DNA from: Leptospira paudalimensis
Lineage (GTDB): Bacteria > Spirochaetota > Leptospiria > Leptospirales > Leptospiraceae
Reading direction: 5' to 3'
Length of the DNA: 64,000 nucleotides
Assembly: GCF_026151345.1 (NCBI RefSeq)
Contig: NZ_JAMQPR010000001.1
Location: forward strand, 1,408,231-1,472,230
In this document: positions 32,834-44,136 of the stretch, piece after piece
Layout of the letters: the number at the start of each line of letters is the position of its first letter
Position numbering within the stretch: position 1 is the stretch's first letter
The notes under the pieces: generated by a model
What the model was told of the DNA's origin: nothing
Seen by the model: only the letters and a program-made list of their open reading frames with translations
Databases searched by the model: none
Program-made: the position numbers and the translations under genes

Positions 32834-33307
32834 ATGTCTAGAAGAAGAGGAAAAGTTGAACCGCGCCACATCGAAGGCGATCCAAAATACAACGACAAAG
32901 TGATTTCAAAGTTTATCAACTGCCTAATGGTAGATGGTAAAAAAAGTGTCGCTGAAGCTGTGTTCTACGATGCATTAGAAGTCATTGCGAAAAAAACAGG
33001 ACAAGATCCGTTTGCTGTGTTCCAAGAAGCATTGGAAAACGCAAAACCACAAGTGGAAGTAAAGTCCCGCCGAGTGGGTGGTGTGACTTACCAAGTTCCA
33101 ATCGAAGTTCGTCCAGAAAGACGTCTAGCGCTTGGAATCAGATGGCTGATTAAATATAGCCGTGGTAGAAACGAAAAATCGATGAAAAACAAATTGGCTG
33201 CAGAATTCATGGAAGCACAAAAAGGCACAGGATCTGCGATTAAGAAAAAAGAAGACATCAGAAAGATGGCAGATGCCAACAAGGCATTCTCTCATTACCG
33301 CTGGTAA
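32834..33307 (+). CDS. rpsG: 30S ribosomal protein S7
   Basis: This 157-residue protein nucleates assembly of the 30S head. MSRRRGKVEPRHIEGDPKYND and RRVGGVTYQVPIEVRPERR are characteristic of the family. In E. coli S7 represses str translation. An intrinsic terminator follows 28 bases after the stop, so rpsL-rpsG may form a separable transcript here. Confidence 0.97.
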   Translation: MSRRRGKVEPRHIEGDPKYNDKVISKFINCLMVDGKKSVAEAVFYDALEVIAKKTGQDPFAVFQEALENAKPQVEVKSRRVGGVTYQVPIEVRPERRLALGIRWLIKYSRGRNEKSMKNKLAAEFMEAQKGTGSAIKKKEDIRKMADANKAFSHYRW

Positions 33308-33335
33308 TCCTTTTTATTCGATTCCAAACCTTGAT

Positions 33336-33366
33336 AAGCCAGGTTCATGCCTGGCTTTTTTATTTT
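33336..33366 (+). terminator. Intrinsic terminator after rpsG
   Basis: AAGCCAGG (33336-33343) and CCTGGCTT (33350-33357) form a perfect 8-bp stem with a 6-base loop, followed by TTTTTATTT. It is the best terminator inside the 30-kb run and separates rpsL-rpsG from the EF-G-like gene. It rules out the longest open frame start at 33347, which lies in the loop. Confidence 0.8.
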
Positions 33367-33385
33367 TGCACTCTTTCCATACACC

Positions 33386-35326
33386 ATGAACTACCGCACA
33401 GTTGGCATTTTTGCTCACATCGATTCTGGGAAAACTACCCTCACCGAACGAATCTTATTCGAGGTTGGTAAAATTTCTGCAGTTGGTACCATTGAAGATG
33501 GGAACACTGAATCGGACCAACTCCAAGAAGAGATTGAAAGAGGGATCTCCATCCGGACTACATTCCATGTTGTCCCTTGGACTACAAGTTTTGGAACATT
33601 TGAAATCCAACTCATCGATACACCTGGTCATATTGATTTTAGAAACCAAGTGACCGACCTTCTCCCCGCAATGGAAACAGCCATTGTCATTTTGGAAGCG
33701 GGCACAGTTGTACAATCACAAGCAAGGTTAGTGATTGAAGAGTTACGAAAGGCAAAGATCCCCATCGTTTTTTTCATCAACAAATTGGACAGGTTTGCAG
33801 AGGACTACCTCGATACACTTGTTTCCTTGGAAGAGATCTTACAAATCGCTCCTGTTTCCTTATTCCAAAAAGGAGAAAATGGTTGGGAATATTATTTGGA
33901 AAACGAAAGAGTTTTTGCCAAAAGCACAAAGGAAGAATTACTCGCATGTGATGAAGAATCACTGTTAACTTACTGGAAGGAAGAAAACGAAACTTCTGAG
34001 CTTCCGAAACGTATCTTACAAAAGGGGACAGGGGAGGGGAAACTTTACCCTGTGTATGGTGGTTCCGCCAAAACTGGCGAAGGTGTACGGGAGCTCCTGG
34101 ATCTTGTGTTGTGGACAAATCCAAAGGAAATAAAACCAATTTCCCATTCTCCTCTCTTAGTTCTTTCTAGGAGGACCGACCCACAAATTGGTCGTTATGC
34201 GGTAGTTTGCCCCACGATGACATTACCAACCGAAGAAGTGATGGAGATCCTCCTTTTCACAAAGGAAACACAAGGCCAAAACAAAATTGAAAGAACCATC
34301 CACGGGGAAGGGGGAACGAACCCCACTCTCTCCTTTTTATCAGCTGAAACATTGGATCGGGTAGGTTCCCTCACAAAGGGAAAACTTGGATTTGTGTTGG
34401 CAAATGAATCTTTCCAAATGGACCCGGGGAGTCCCATTCTTTATCTCGGAAATGTTCCAGATCCTTTATCATCCAAACTCCCACCTTCAGAACTCAGTCC
34501 GTTTTCTGTGGTTTTAGAGCCGGAGATTAGTTCCGAAAAAGAGTTTTGGTTATGTCGCTTACAGGAACTCATTTGGGAGGATCCCGGTTACCACCTGGAA
34601 CTGAAAGCAGAAACGGGACAAATTGTTCTCTTTGGTAGAGGGGAACTCCATTTGGAAATTGGAATCCGAAGGATTTCTGAGAAAACGGAAAAAAAACTCT
34701 CATTTAGTTCGATAAACATTGCCAAATTAGAGCTTTTTAAAAAAATGTCTCATAAGGTTGCCCTAGAGCATCGTGCCTTTGAAGACCAAAAGTCAAGCGG
34801 CGCGCTCATCGCAGTCCTGGAAGATACTGCCGATTTTTCGAAGCAAATTGCCTTCGAGGTAAGTCTTCCGGAAGAAGTAAAACATTCGATAGAAACGTCC
34901 TTTATGGAAGCCTGCTTACACGGGTTTTACGGTGAGGAAGTTTGTGGCCTGAGACTAAGAGTCCTCTCCTATGAGATGCCTCCGGGGGATTTACAAACAA
35001 CTCTCACATTACTCAAAGTAGCGATACTTGCAGGAGTGAAGGAATGTTTTCCGTCAAACACATATTTGGTTGGTCCACTCACTGAGATCGAAGTGATGGT
35101 AGACGCAAACCATTTAGGTGTAGTTCTTTCTGATCTAAGTCGCAGGAACGCAAAGGTGGTATCCACCTATGAGGCTGTGGCAGGGAAGAGTCACTTAAAA
35201 GCCAATGCATCGGCAGAAAACCTGCTTGGCTTTTCAGGGGCTCTTAGAAACATGACCAAAGGGATTGGCATTTCTTGGGAAAGGACTGCTTTTACCTCTG
35301 AATTTTATGCAGTTCTAAAGGAGTAA
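33386..35326 (+). CDS. EF-G-like translational GTPase, atypical (fusA position)
   Basis: This protein has 646 residues from ATG 33386, about 50 shorter than a usual EF-G. GTPase motifs are AHIDSGKTT (residues 10-18), DTPGH (78-82, His82 catalytic), NKLD (132-135) and GGSAKTGEGV as G5. The switch I motif reads ERGIS, with Ser54 where EF-G has the Mg-binding Thr. Domain V ends NLLGFSGALRNMTKGIG, as in EF-G. G4, G5 and flanking segments read more like Tet(M)/Tet(O) ribosome-protection proteins than canonical EF-G. It lies between rpsG and tuf, where fusA normally sits. It may be a recycling or specialised factor, with the main EF-G elsewhere. This is not evidence of tetracycline resistance. Confidence 0.8.
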   Translation: MNYRTVGIFAHIDSGKTTLTERILFEVGKISAVGTIEDGNTESDQLQEEIERGISIRTTFHVVPWTTSFGTFEIQLIDTPGHIDFRNQVTDLLPAMETAIVILEAGTVVQSQARLVIEELRKAKIPIVFFINKLDRFAEDYLDTLVSLEEILQIAPVSLFQKGENGWEYYLENERVFAKSTKEELLACDEESLLTYWKEENETSELPKRILQKGTGEGKLYPVYGGSAKTGEGVRELLDLVLWTNPKEIKPISHSPLLVLSRRTDPQIGRYAVVCPTMTLPTEEVMEILLFTKETQGQNKIERTIHGEGGTNPTLSFLSAETLDRVGSLTKGKLGFVLANESFQMDPGSPILYLGNVPDPLSSKLPPSELSPFSVVLEPEISSEKEFWLCRLQELIWEDPGYHLELKAETGQIVLFGRGELHLEIGIRRISEKTEKKLSFSSINIAKLELFKKMSHKVALEHRAFEDQKSSGALIAVLEDTADFSKQIAFEVSLPEEVKHSIETSFMEACLHGFYGEEVCGLRLRVLSYEMPPGDLQTTLTLLKVAILAGVKECFPSNTYLVGPLTEIEVMVDANHLGVVLSDLSRRNAKVVSTYEAVAGKSHLKANASAENLLGFSGALRNMTKGIGISWERTAFTSEFYAVLKE

Positions 35327-35375
35327 AGAACCGAATATCGGGTCTTGCACCACGATTGAGGAGTAGATTCTAACA

Positions 35376-36581
<1,206 letters not shown>

Positions 36582-36586
36582 TCGCA

Positions 36587-36895
36587 ATGGCTGGACAAAG
36601 AATTCGCGTTAAGTTAAAAGCTTTCGATCATCGGTTGATTGACCAATCAACCTTTGAAATCGTTGCAACTGCGAAAAGGACTGGAGCTACTGTCTCCGGT
36701 CCTATCCCACTTCCAACGAAAAAAGAAATCTACACGGTATTACGTTCTCCGCACGTGAATAAAAAAGCTAGAGAACAATTTGAAATGAGAACTCACAAGA
36801 GACTCATCGATATTTTAAATACGAATGAAGATACGGTAGAAGCCCTAATGAAGCTTCAACTCCCTGCTGGAGTTTCCGTAGATATTAAATCCTAA
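36587..36895 (+). CDS. rpsJ: 30S ribosomal protein S10
   Basis: This protein has 102 residues. [22 protein letters not shown] and the [33 protein letters not shown] segment are diagnostic. It also serves as NusE, joining NusB and NusG in antitermination, which ties it to nusG upstream. It opens the S10 cluster, five bases after tuf. Confidence 0.97.
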   Translation: MAGQRIRVKLKAFDHRLIDQSTFEIVATAKRTGATVSGPIPLPTKKEIYTVLRSPHVNKKAREQFEMRTHKRLIDILNTNEDTVEALMKLQLPAGVSVDIKS

Positions 36896-36906
36896 GGATA
36901 GGATCC

Positions 36907-37530
36907 ATGGCTAAAGGTTTAATCGGCGAAAAATTGGGCATGGCCCACATATTCAATAACGACGGTAAGATGGTAACTGTTACTGTTTTACGCGTGGGTC
37001 CTTGTTTTGTGTCCCAGGTAAAAACATCTGCTAATGATGGCTATGAAGCTGTTCAATTAGCATTCGGTGATGCCAAAGAAAAACACTTAACAAAGGCCGA
37101 AGTTGGACACATTAAAAAAGCGAATATCGCTTCTCCTAAAAAAACTTTGGTTGAATTCAAAGGATTTGAAGGCGTTGCAGTGGGTTCAGAATTGAAACTC
37201 GCTGATGTTTTTGCTTTGAATGATACAGTAAAAGTGACCGGAACTTCTAAAGGGAAGGGAACACAAGGTGTTGTAAAACGCCATGGTTTTGCTGGTGGTC
37301 CTGCTGGGCACGGTTCTCGTTTCCAAAGACACCCTGGTTCGATTGGATCGAACACAACTCCTGGACGTGTGTTCAAGGGTTTGAAGATGGGTGGAAGAAT
37401 GGGTTCTGAGCAGACAACTGTTCGAAACCTGAAAGTAGTAAAAATTGATGCAGATGCTAACTTGGTATTTGTATCCGGTCCGGTTCCAGGAAGGGAACGC
37501 GGTATCGTTACGATAGAAAAAATCGGATAG
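36907..37530 (+). CDS. rplC: 50S ribosomal protein L3
   Basis: This 207-residue protein begins [20 protein letters not shown]. The central extension ([31 protein letters not shown] segment, about residues 118-140) reaches toward the peptidyl transferase centre and carries the Gln that is methylated in other bacteria. Eleven bases separate it from rpsJ and eleven from rplD. Confidence 0.97.
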   Translation: MAKGLIGEKLGMAHIFNNDGKMVTVTVLRVGPCFVSQVKTSANDGYEAVQLAFGDAKEKHLTKAEVGHIKKANIASPKKTLVEFKGFEGVAVGSELKLADVFALNDTVKVTGTSKGKGTQGVVKRHGFAGGPAGHGSRFQRHPGSIGSNTTPGRVFKGLKMGGRMGSEQTTVRNLKVVKIDADANLVFVSGPVPGRERGIVTIEKIG

Positions 37531-37541
37531 ATAGGTAGAAC

Positions 37542-38177
37542 ATGAAAGCGCGTAAATACAATAAAGAAGGCGTATTCGTAAGCGAAGTTGAACTTCCGGC
37601 AGAATTATTTGCTACCGGCATTTCGCTTGGAGCCATCTATGATGCGGTTAAAGCTGAAAATGCGAACAACAGACAAGGAACACATTCGACTAAAGATCGT
37701 TCCGAAGTTCGCGGTGGGGGAATCAAACCTTGGGCTCAAAAAGGAACTGGTCGTGCAAGACAAGGATCCATCAGAGCTCCACATTTCGTTGGTGGTGGTA
37801 TCATTCATGGACCAAAACCAAGAGATTATTCCTCTAACTTGTCACGCAGCGTTAAGAAGAAAGCTGTTCTCTCCATCCTTAACAAAAAGGCAGAAGAAAA
37901 CAGAATCGCGATCATAGAAGACGTAGAACCTTCTTCTTACTCCACAAAGTCCATCTACAACATTTTGAAGAACATGGACATTGCAGAGAAGGGTAACGTG
38001 GGATTTGTAGTAGCTGGTGAAAACCAATTCCTAAAAAGATCCACTCGCAATATAGAGAACCTCAAATATGTGAACAGCAAACGAGTCGTTTGCCGAGACA
38101 TCCTCTATAATAACAATTTAGTAATCTCTGAAAGCGCTTTAAAAGAGCTTCAGGCTCAGTATTCTAAGAAAGGATAA
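37542..38177 (+). CDS. rplD: 50S ribosomal protein L4
   Basis: This protein has 211 residues. The tunnel loop with [19 protein letters not shown] and PHFVGGG (about residues 60-90) lines the exit tunnel at macrolide sites. In E. coli L4 also represses the S10 operon; no S10 leader is apparent before rpsJ here because tuf abuts it. It is followed by rplW, which begins with GTG. Confidence 0.97.
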   Translation: MKARKYNKEGVFVSEVELPAELFATGISLGAIYDAVKAENANNRQGTHSTKDRSEVRGGGIKPWAQKGTGRARQGSIRAPHFVGGGIIHGPKPRDYSSNLSRSVKKKAVLSILNKKAEENRIAIIEDVEPSSYSTKSIYNILKNMDIAEKGNVGFVVAGENQFLKRSTRNIENLKYVNSKRVVCRDILYNNNLVISESALKELQAQYSKKG

Positions 38178-38181
38178 GACA

Positions 38182-38487
38182 GTGAACCTAGAGAATGTAA
38201 TCTTATCACCAGTTGTTACAGAAAAGTCGCAAGACCTGCAAACAATTGGAGAACGTATGGGAAAAAGAACTGTCAAGTATACGTTCAAAGTCCACCCGGA
38301 TGCGAACAAAACTTTGATCAAACAAGCCCTGAAACAAATGTATAACGTCGTTCCGACTGCTATAAACGTAGCCGTTTATCGTGGAAAAATGAAACGTTTT
38401 AGAAACATGCCGTCCCCAAGACCTCACTACAAAAAAGCAGTAGTGACCTTTGCTGACGGAGCAAATTTGGATTTTGCTAAGGTTTAA
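38182..38487 (+). CDS. rplW: 50S ribosomal protein L23
   Basis: This protein of 101 residues starts at GTG 38182, preceded by [24 protein letters not shown] and [19 protein letters not shown] are typical. L23 sits at the tunnel exit and is a docking site for trigger factor and SRP. The stop is two bases before rplB. Confidence 0.96.
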   Translation: MNLENVILSPVVTEKSQDLQTIGERMGKRTVKYTFKVHPDANKTLIKQALKQMYNVVPTAINVAVYRGKMKRFRNMPSPRPHYKKAVVTFADGANLDFAKV

Positions 38488-38489
38488 TT

Positions 38490-39326
38490 ATGGGAATTAG
38501 AAAACTTAAACCCACAACACAGTCTAGCCGGTATTATTCGGTATTAGATTTCAAAGAAATCACAGAAGTGGTTCCTTATAAACCTCTCACTGCCAATTTT
38601 TCATACAAAGCTGGTCGTGACAATAAGGGACGTATTGCTGTTAGACGCAAAGGTGGACGTAACAAAAGAAAGTTTCGTATCATCGATTTCAAACGTAATA
38701 AATTTGGGATCCCTGCTACAGTAAAAACAATTGAATACGATCCAAACCGTTCAGCATTCATTGCTCTTGTCTGTTATGCGGATGGGGAATACCGATACAT
38801 TTTAGCTCCAAACGGTCTTAAAGTTGGGGATAAAATTGAGTCTGGTCCAAACGCAGAGATTAAACTTGGAAATACACTTCCATTGGATAAAATCCCTGCA
38901 GGAACAAACGTTCACAACATCGAACTCCATATTGGAAAAGGTGGTCAGATTGCAAGAACAGCAGGTTCCTTCGCTGTGATCTCTGCAAAAGACGGTGACT
39001 ACGTTTCACTCAAACTTCCTTCTTCGGAAATCCGAAAGGTACGTAAAGAGTGTTTGGCGACTGTTGGAGAACTTTCCAACAAAGACCACAACTTAGTGAT
39101 CATAGGAAAAGCCGGTCGTAACCGTTGGTTAGGAAAAAGACCGAAGGTAAGAGGGGTCGTTATGAACCCTGTGGACCACCCACTCGGTGGTGGTGAAGGT
39201 AGAACTTCCGGAGGTCGTCACCCAGTGACTCCTTGGGGTAAACCTACGAAAGGATTTAAAACACGTAAGACTAGACCGTCTGATCGTTTTATTGTCCAAA
39301 GACGTAAGAAAAACAGGAATAGGTAG
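38490..39326 (+). CDS. rplB: 50S ribosomal protein L2
   Basis: This 278-residue protein is among the most conserved in the large subunit. The C-terminal segment [15 protein letters not shown] contains the His implicated at the peptidyl transferase centre. It is placed between rplW and rpsS as in the standard S10 order. Confidence 0.98.
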   Translation: MGIRKLKPTTQSSRYYSVLDFKEITEVVPYKPLTANFSYKAGRDNKGRIAVRRKGGRNKRKFRIIDFKRNKFGIPATVKTIEYDPNRSAFIALVCYADGEYRYILAPNGLKVGDKIESGPNAEIKLGNTLPLDKIPAGTNVHNIELHIGKGGQIARTAGSFAVISAKDGDYVSLKLPSSEIRKVRKECLATVGELSNKDHNLVIIGKAGRNRWLGKRPKVRGVVMNPVDHPLGGGEGRTSGGRHPVTPWGKPTKGFKTRKTRPSDRFIVQRRKKNRNR

Positions 39327-39339
39327 GATCTAGATACTC

Positions 39340-39618
39340 ATGGCTAGAAGCTTAAAAAAAGGTCCGTTCATCGACGACCACCTCATGAAAAAAATCACCA
39401 AGTTAAACTCTGAAGGGAAAAAAACTCCCTTCAAGTCTTGGTCCAGAAGAAGTACCATTTATCCAGATATGATTGGTCATACAGTCATGATTCATAATGG
39501 CAAAGCGTTTGTTCCTGTTTATGTGAATGAAAACATGATTGGACACAAACTCGGTGAATTTGCTCCCACTAGAACCTTCAAAGGTCATGGTGGAGACAAA
39601 AAAGTAGCGAAGAAATAG
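39340..39618 (+). CDS. rpsS: 30S ribosomal protein S19
   Basis: This protein has 92 residues. [18 protein letters not shown] at the N-terminus and [16 protein letters not shown] near the end are diagnostic. It sits in the 30S head with S13, encoded at 48056. It lies 13 bases after rplB. Confidence 0.97.
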   Translation: MARSLKKGPFIDDHLMKKITKLNSEGKKTPFKSWSRRSTIYPDMIGHTVMIHNGKAFVPVYVNENMIGHKLGEFAPTRTFKGHGGDKKVAKK

Positions 39619-39626
39619 GTAGAGTG

Positions 39627-39977
39627 ATGGAAGCAAAAGCAGTAGGAAAACACCTCAGAATTTCTGCCAGAAAAGCTCGCCTGGTTGCTGATGAAGTTCG
39701 TGGATACGATTACAAAGAAGCGATAGATATCTTGCGATTTACAAACAAATCTGCAAGTTCAATGATCATTAACCTTCTCAACTCTGCAGTGGCAAATGCC
39801 ATTCAGATGAATGAAAGTTTAGATCCTAGCTCACTTTATGTTAAAAAAATCTATGTGGATGACGGCCCAATCATGAAACGTTTCCGCCCAAGAGCACGAG
39901 GTCGTGCGTCTCGGATCCGTAAACGCCTAAGCCACATCACTGTTGTTGTATCTGAAATCGAAAAGAAGGTTAGCTAA
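39627..39977 (+). CDS. rplV: 50S ribosomal protein L22
   Basis: This protein has 116 residues from ATG 39627; the GTG one codon earlier is also in frame but would be an unneeded extra Met. [17 protein letters not shown] and the tunnel hairpin ending [17 protein letters not shown] are typical. The AGGTAG before the start fits ATG 39627. Three bases after the stop rpsC begins. Confidence 0.96.
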   Translation: MEAKAVGKHLRISARKARLVADEVRGYDYKEAIDILRFTNKSASSMIINLLNSAVANAIQMNESLDPSSLYVKKIYVDDGPIMKRFRPRARGRASRIRKRLSHITVVVSEIEKKVS

Positions 39978-39980
39978 TTT

Positions 39981-40658
39981 ATGGGTCAGAAAGTAAATCC
40001 AATCGGACTACGAATCGGAATCACACGTAACTGGGATTCGGTTTGGTTTTCCAAACAAGATTACATCAAAAATCTTCACGAAGATATCAAGATCCGTAGA
40101 TTCCTTCAGAAGAAATTCAAAAACGCATCCGTTGTGAAAATCGTGATCGAAAGATTCCCTGAAAAAATCAACGTGAACCTCCATACTTCTAAACCAGGTA
40201 TGGTGATTGGTCAAAAAGGCCAAAACATCGAAGCGGTAAAACAAGAGCTAAAAAAATACGCTGATAAACCGATTGGGATGAACATCATCGAAGTGAAAAA
40301 ACCAGAGATCATCGCACAAGCGATTGCTGAAACGGTTGCCCTTCAAATCGAACAAAGGATGCCTTTCCGTCGCGTCATGAAAGCGGAGCTTCGTCGTGCG
40401 ATGCGCGGTGGAGTGGAAGGTGTGAAAATCCAAATCTCTGGACGTCTCAATGGGGCGGATATGGCAAGAACTGAAAAGTATATGGAAGGACGAGTTCCTC
40501 TTCATACTCTTCGTGCCAAAATTGATTTTGGATTCAAAGAAGCTCTCACGACTTTCGGACAAATCGGTGTGAAAGTATGGACTTATACAGGTGATTATTT
40601 CCCAACGAAGGAAGAATCCGATGAAGATAAATACGCTGTAAAACGTAGAACGAGTTAA
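39981..40658 (+). CDS. rpsC: 30S ribosomal protein S3
   Basis: This protein has 225 residues, with an N-terminal [16 protein letters not shown], a KH domain around [14 protein letters not shown] and a C-terminal domain with [22 protein letters not shown]. It lines the mRNA entry channel and contributes to helicase activity. The gene ends with a short acidic and basic tail [14 protein letters not shown]. Confidence 0.97.
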   Translation: MGQKVNPIGLRIGITRNWDSVWFSKQDYIKNLHEDIKIRRFLQKKFKNASVVKIVIERFPEKINVNLHTSKPGMVIGQKGQNIEAVKQELKKYADKPIGMNIIEVKKPEIIAQAIAETVALQIEQRMPFRRVMKAELRRAMRGGVEGVKIQISGRLNGADMARTEKYMEGRVPLHTLRAKIDFGFKEALTTFGQIGVKVWTYTGDYFPTKEESDEDKYAVKRRTS

Positions 40659-40680
40659 GAAGTACTAAAGAGAAACCATC

Positions 40681-41094
40681 ATGTTAGCACCTAAACGAGT
40701 AAAATTTAGAAAACGCCAAAGAGGGCGCTTAAAAGGTAAGGACGAAAGAGGTTCTTACGTTGCGTTCGGTGAGTTTGGTTTAAAAGCCATCTCTTCCGGT
40801 CGTATCACTGCGCGACAAATTGAGGCAGCAAGGATCACTATCAACCGCCAAGTCAAACGAGGTGGGAAATTATGGATCAGGATCTTCCCTCATTTACCAA
40901 TCACTAAAAAACCTGCCGAAACTCGTATGGGTAAAGGTAAAGGTAACCCTGAGTTCTGGATTGCTGAAATCCGACCAGGACGAGTTCTTTTTGAAATGGC
41001 TGGTGTAGATGAAGATACAGCTAGAAAAGCACTCCACCTAGCAGCATTTAAACTGCCAGTTGAAACTTCATTTGTTAAGAGGAACGTTCTATGA
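40681..41094 (+). CDS. rplP: 50S ribosomal protein L16
   Basis: This 137-residue protein begins [16 protein letters not shown]. The region [22 protein letters not shown] lies near the A-site tRNA elbow. The stop overlaps the rpmC start by four bases (ATGA), showing translational coupling. Confidence 0.97.
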   Translation: MLAPKRVKFRKRQRGRLKGKDERGSYVAFGEFGLKAISSGRITARQIEAARITINRQVKRGGKLWIRIFPHLPITKKPAETRMGKGKGNPEFWIAEIRPGRVLFEMAGVDEDTARKALHLAAFKLPVETSFVKRNVL

Positions 41095-41363
41095 AAGACG
41101 ATTTCAAATCACTTTCTCCAGAAGATTTGAAGAAAGAAATTCTTTCCTCTTCCGAAGAAGTCAGAAAAGCAAGATTCCAATTTGGTGTTACAAGATCTCT
41201 TGAAAACCCGAAAGTAATCCGCAATCATAAGAAGAGAATTGCCCAAGCGTTAACTGTGCTTCGTGAGAAGGAACTAGCTGCAAAAGGCAAACTCAAACAA
41301 ATCGCACCGAAAGCTGGTTCGGCTCCAAAAGTCGCTAAAACAAGCAAAGGTAAGAAGAAGTAG
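41091..41363 (+). CDS. rpmC: 50S ribosomal protein L29, extended C-terminus
   Basis: This protein has 90 residues, where about 65 is usual. The core ([24 protein letters not shown], then [21 protein letters not shown]) is normal. The last 25 or so residues are a Lys/Ala-rich tail that ends in KGKKK. L29 lies by the tunnel exit next to L23, so the tail could reach the exit region or rRNA. Confidence 0.94.
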   Translation: MKDDFKSLSPEDLKKEILSSSEEVRKARFQFGVTRSLENPKVIRNHKKRIAQALTVLREKELAAKGKLKQIAPKAGSAPKVAKTSKGKKK

Positions 41364-41366
41364 GTT

Positions 41367-41636
41367 ATGGAAGATAAAAACTCTAAAAAATCTTTAACCA
41401 TTCAAGGTGTAGTTGTGAGTGATGCTATGGATAAAACTGTAGTGATCGAAATCATCACTAGAAAAGTGCACCCACGGTTTAAGAAAATTATGACCAGAAC
41501 TTCTCGTGTGAAAATTCACGATGAGAAGAACGAGTGTCAAGTTGGTGATCGAGTCATCGCTGTGGAAACAAGACCACTTTCTAAACAGAAACACCATAAA
41601 CTTGTAAAGGTAATTGAGAAGGCGAAATTAGTATGA
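41367..41636 (+). CDS. rpsQ: 30S ribosomal protein S17
   Basis: This protein has 89 residues. The OB fold has [17 protein letters not shown] and [34 protein letters not shown], both diagnostic. It binds 16S rRNA early in assembly. Its TGA overlaps the rplN start (ATGA). Confidence 0.97.
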   Translation: MEDKNSKKSLTIQGVVVSDAMDKTVVIEIITRKVHPRFKKIMTRTSRVKIHDEKNECQVGDRVIAVETRPLSKQKHHKLVKVIEKAKLV

Positions 41637-42025
41637 TCCAACAAGAAACTATTTTACAAGTAGCCGATAACTCGGGTGTGAAAAAAGTCATGTGCGTTAA
41701 AGTGCTTGGCGGTTCCAAAAAACGCTACGCAACGCTTGGTGACGAAATCATCGTCGCTGTGAAAGAAGCACAACCTGCATACGGACTTCGTGACGGGCAA
41801 GGAAAAAAAGTGCATAACAAAGCGGTTCAAAGAGCCGTTGTCGTAAGAACGAAAAAAGAAGTTCGTCGTCCAGATGGAACTTACATCCGTTTTGATGACA
41901 ATGCGGTTGCCATTATCGATGATAAAGGGAATCCAAAAGGAACAAGGATCTTCGGACCTGTTGCTCGCGAACTACGTGATAAAAAATACATGAAAATTAT
42001 ATCTCTAGCTCCGGAGGTTCTCTAA
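41633..42025 (+). CDS. rplN: 50S ribosomal protein L14, with a small internal insertion
   Basis: This protein of 130 residues is eight more than the usual 122. [18 protein letters not shown] and [26 protein letters not shown] are typical. The difference lies at about residues 46-62, where [18 protein letters not shown] replaces the shorter Pro/Gly/Lys loop. L14 meets the 30S subunit and RsfS on this face, so the longer loop could affect subunit joining or silencing. Confidence 0.95.
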
Positions 42026-42026
42026 A

Positions 42027-42410
42027 ATGGCGACTAAGTTAGCATATAGAGGTTCCGAGCCTACTAAATTCAAAAAAACAAAAATCAAAAAGGACGACGA
42101 AGTTCTTGTGATTTCTGGAAAAGAAAAAGGAAAAAAAGGGAAGGTTCTTGCTGTTGATAAACGCAAAGACCGTGTTTACATCGAAGGTGTGAACAAAAGA
42201 AAAAGATTCGTTCGCCCAACCCAAGAAAACCCTGGTGGTGGTGCGATTGAGATCGAATTCCCAATCCATATTTCCAATGTGATGTTTCACGACGCAAAAG
42301 CAGAGAACAAAGCGAAGCCAAAGAAGAAAATTAAGGCTGTACGCTTGGGCTTTGCCAAGAAGGATGGTAAATCCGTACGAGTGACTCGACCTGAAGGGAA
42401 AGAAGTATAG
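42027..42410 (+). CDS. rplX: 50S ribosomal protein L24
   Basis: This protein of 127 residues is slightly longer than usual. The KOW domain reads [20 protein letters not shown], followed by [19 protein letters not shown]. An additional Lys-rich N-terminal stretch and the C-terminal [11 protein letters not shown] flank it. L24 starts 50S assembly near the tunnel exit. One base separates it from rplN. Confidence 0.96.
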
Positions 42411-42412
42411 AT

Positions 42413-42964
42413 ATGGTACCTAGGCTTAAATCAAAATACGAAAAGGAAATTCGTCCTACACTCCAAAAGTCACTCGGCTTTCAAAGTGTGATGCGAGTTC
42501 CTAAATTAGAGAAAATCGTAATCAACGTAGGGATGGGTGAAGCTCACACAAACCCTAAGGCAATGGAAGCATGTCTTGTGGAAATTGGCCAAATCACTGG
42601 ACAAAGACCTGTGAAAACTTTCGCTAAAAAATCCATCGCGGGTTTCAAAGTGAGAGAAGGAATGGTTCTCGGTTGCAAAGTGACTCTACGTGGACATCAT
42701 ATGTATGAGTTCCTTGATCGTTTCATCAACGTAGCCCTTCCAAGGGTTCGTGACTTTCGTGGTGTTAGCCCGAAGGGATTTGATGGCAGAGGGAATTATA
42801 ACCTTTCTGTTAGAGAACAGATCATTTTCCCAGAGATCCAATTTGATAAAATCAATACGATCTATGGAATCAATATCACTTTCGTAACGAACACGGAAGT
42901 GGACAAAGAAGCGTTCGAATTATTCCAAGCCTTCGGTATGCCTTACCGAGCGGCAGGTAAGTAG
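42413..42964 (+). CDS. rplE: 50S ribosomal protein L5
   Basis: This protein has 183 residues. [37 protein letters not shown] and [21 protein letters not shown] are diagnostic. It binds 5S rRNA and the P-site tRNA. The ATG is two bases after the rplX stop. Confidence 0.97.
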   Translation: MVPRLKSKYEKEIRPTLQKSLGFQSVMRVPKLEKIVINVGMGEAHTNPKAMEACLVEIGQITGQRPVKTFAKKSIAGFKVREGMVLGCKVTLRGHHMYEFLDRFINVALPRVRDFRGVSPKGFDGRGNYNLSVREQIIFPEIQFDKINTIYGINITFVTNTEVDKEAFELFQAFGMPYRAAGK

Positions 42965-42974
42965 GAGATTACTC

Positions 42975-43160
42975 ATGGCGAAAAAATCAATGATGGAACG
43001 CCACGCCAAAGAGCAAAAATTCAAAGTGAGAGAGTACAATCGTTGCCCTCTTTGTGGTCGATCACGCGCTTATTTGCGCCGCTTTGATATGTGTCGTCTT
43101 TGCTTCCGGGACCTTGCTAGCAAGGCTCAGATCCCCGGTGTGAAAAAGTCCTCCTGGTAA
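42975..43160 (+). CDS. rpsZ: 30S ribosomal protein S14, zinc-binding type Z
   Basis: This short S14 has 61 residues, with Cys24-x2-Cys27 and Cys40-x2-Cys43 forming a zinc ribbon, and [17 protein letters not shown] between them. The short zinc form is the one usually placed in the spc cluster of non-proteobacteria. It lies 10 bases after rplE. Often annotated as rpsN. Confidence 0.96.
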   Translation: MAKKSMMERHAKEQKFKVREYNRCPLCGRSRAYLRRFDMCRLCFRDLASKAQIPGVKKSSW

Positions 43161-43177
43161 TTAGGTTAAGGTAAGAT

Positions 43178-43576
43178 ATGAGTCTTTCAGATCCAATCGC
43201 AGATATGCTAACAAGAATTAGAAACGCACAACAAGCTAAACATGAGCTTTGTGTGATTCCTGGTAGCAAAATCAAAAAGTCCATCCTAGATCTTCTCAAA
43301 GAAGAAGGTTTTGTAGATGATGTCCAAACTGTAAAAAATGGAAGTTTTGATGACTTCCAAGTAAAATTGAAATACGACACAGAGAAAAAACCTGTGATCC
43401 GTATGATTGAACGTGTTTCCACACCAGGACGACGGGTATATATCCAGTCTGGTGAAATCCGTCCTTTCCGAAATAACATCGGAACACTCATCCTTTCGAC
43501 TTCGAAAGGTGTGATGACGGGAAAACGCGCTCGTAAACTCAGAGTAGGAGGGGAAGTTCTCTGTAAGGTATTCTAG
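43178..43576 (+). CDS. rpsH: 30S ribosomal protein S8
   Basis: This protein has 132 residues. [19 protein letters not shown] and the C-terminal [31 protein letters not shown] are typical. In E. coli S8 represses the spc operon at L5; the equivalent RNA site was not recognised here. Confidence 0.97.
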   Translation: MSLSDPIADMLTRIRNAQQAKHELCVIPGSKIKKSILDLLKEEGFVDDVQTVKNGSFDDFQVKLKYDTEKKPVIRMIERVSTPGRRVYIQSGEIRPFRNNIGTLILSTSKGVMTGKRARKLRVGGEVLCKVF

Positions 43577-43590
43577 AGAACGATAACACC

Positions 43591-44130
43591 ATGTCTCGAG
43601 TTGGAAAAAGTATCATCAAATTGCCTGCAAAGGTAGAAGTTAAAGCAGATGCAGAAGTCCTTACAATCAAAGGGCCGTTAGGGGAATTAAAAACTCCACT
43701 TTACGAAGGTGTCGGAGCAAACGTTGAAAACGGCGAATTGGTGTTCACAAGAAAAAGTGAAGACCAAAAGACAGTGGCTCTCCACGGTCTCGTTCGTTCC
43801 CTTGCGATGAACTGTGTAAAGGGTGTCACAACTGGATGGGAAAAAAACCTAGAAATCACTGGGGTCGGTTACCGTGCGCAAAAACGTGGTAAGGATCTTG
43901 TGATGGCACTTGGTTATTCTCACGAAGTGGTTTTCCCTGAGCCAAATGGCATCAAAATTGAAGTCGCAGATCAGCTCAAAATCAAAGTATCGGGCATTGA
44001 CCGACAACTGGTTGGACAAGTTGCGGCTGACATTCGTTCCAAAAGACCTCCAGAGCCTTACAAAGGGAAAGGGATCAAATATCAGAACGAATACATCCGT
44101 AGAAAGGCCGGAAAAACCGGTAAGAAGTAG
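43591..44130 (+). CDS. rplF: 50S ribosomal protein L6
   Basis: This protein of 179 residues has two related domains; the C-terminal [21 protein letters not shown] is the family signature. It lies near the factor-binding site and the sarcin-ricin loop, and follows rpsH by 14 bases. Confidence 0.97.
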   Translation: MSRVGKSIIKLPAKVEVKADAEVLTIKGPLGELKTPLYEGVGANVENGELVFTRKSEDQKTVALHGLVRSLAMNCVKGVTTGWEKNLEITGVGYRAQKRGKDLVMALGYSHEVVFPEPNGIKIEVADQLKIKVSGIDRQLVGQVAADIRSKRPPEPYKGKGIKYQNEYIRRKAGKTGKK

Positions 44131-44136
44131 AACGTC

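Noticed and set aside
33347..33385. Longer N-terminus for the EF-G-like gene
   Set aside because: ATG 33347 lies within the loop of the rpsG terminator, and the family N-terminus begins at 33386.
33386..35326. Acquired tetracycline-resistance gene
   Set aside because: Some G-domain segments resemble Tet proteins, but its place in the ribosomal run, EF-G-like domain V and normal base use speak for a resident gene.
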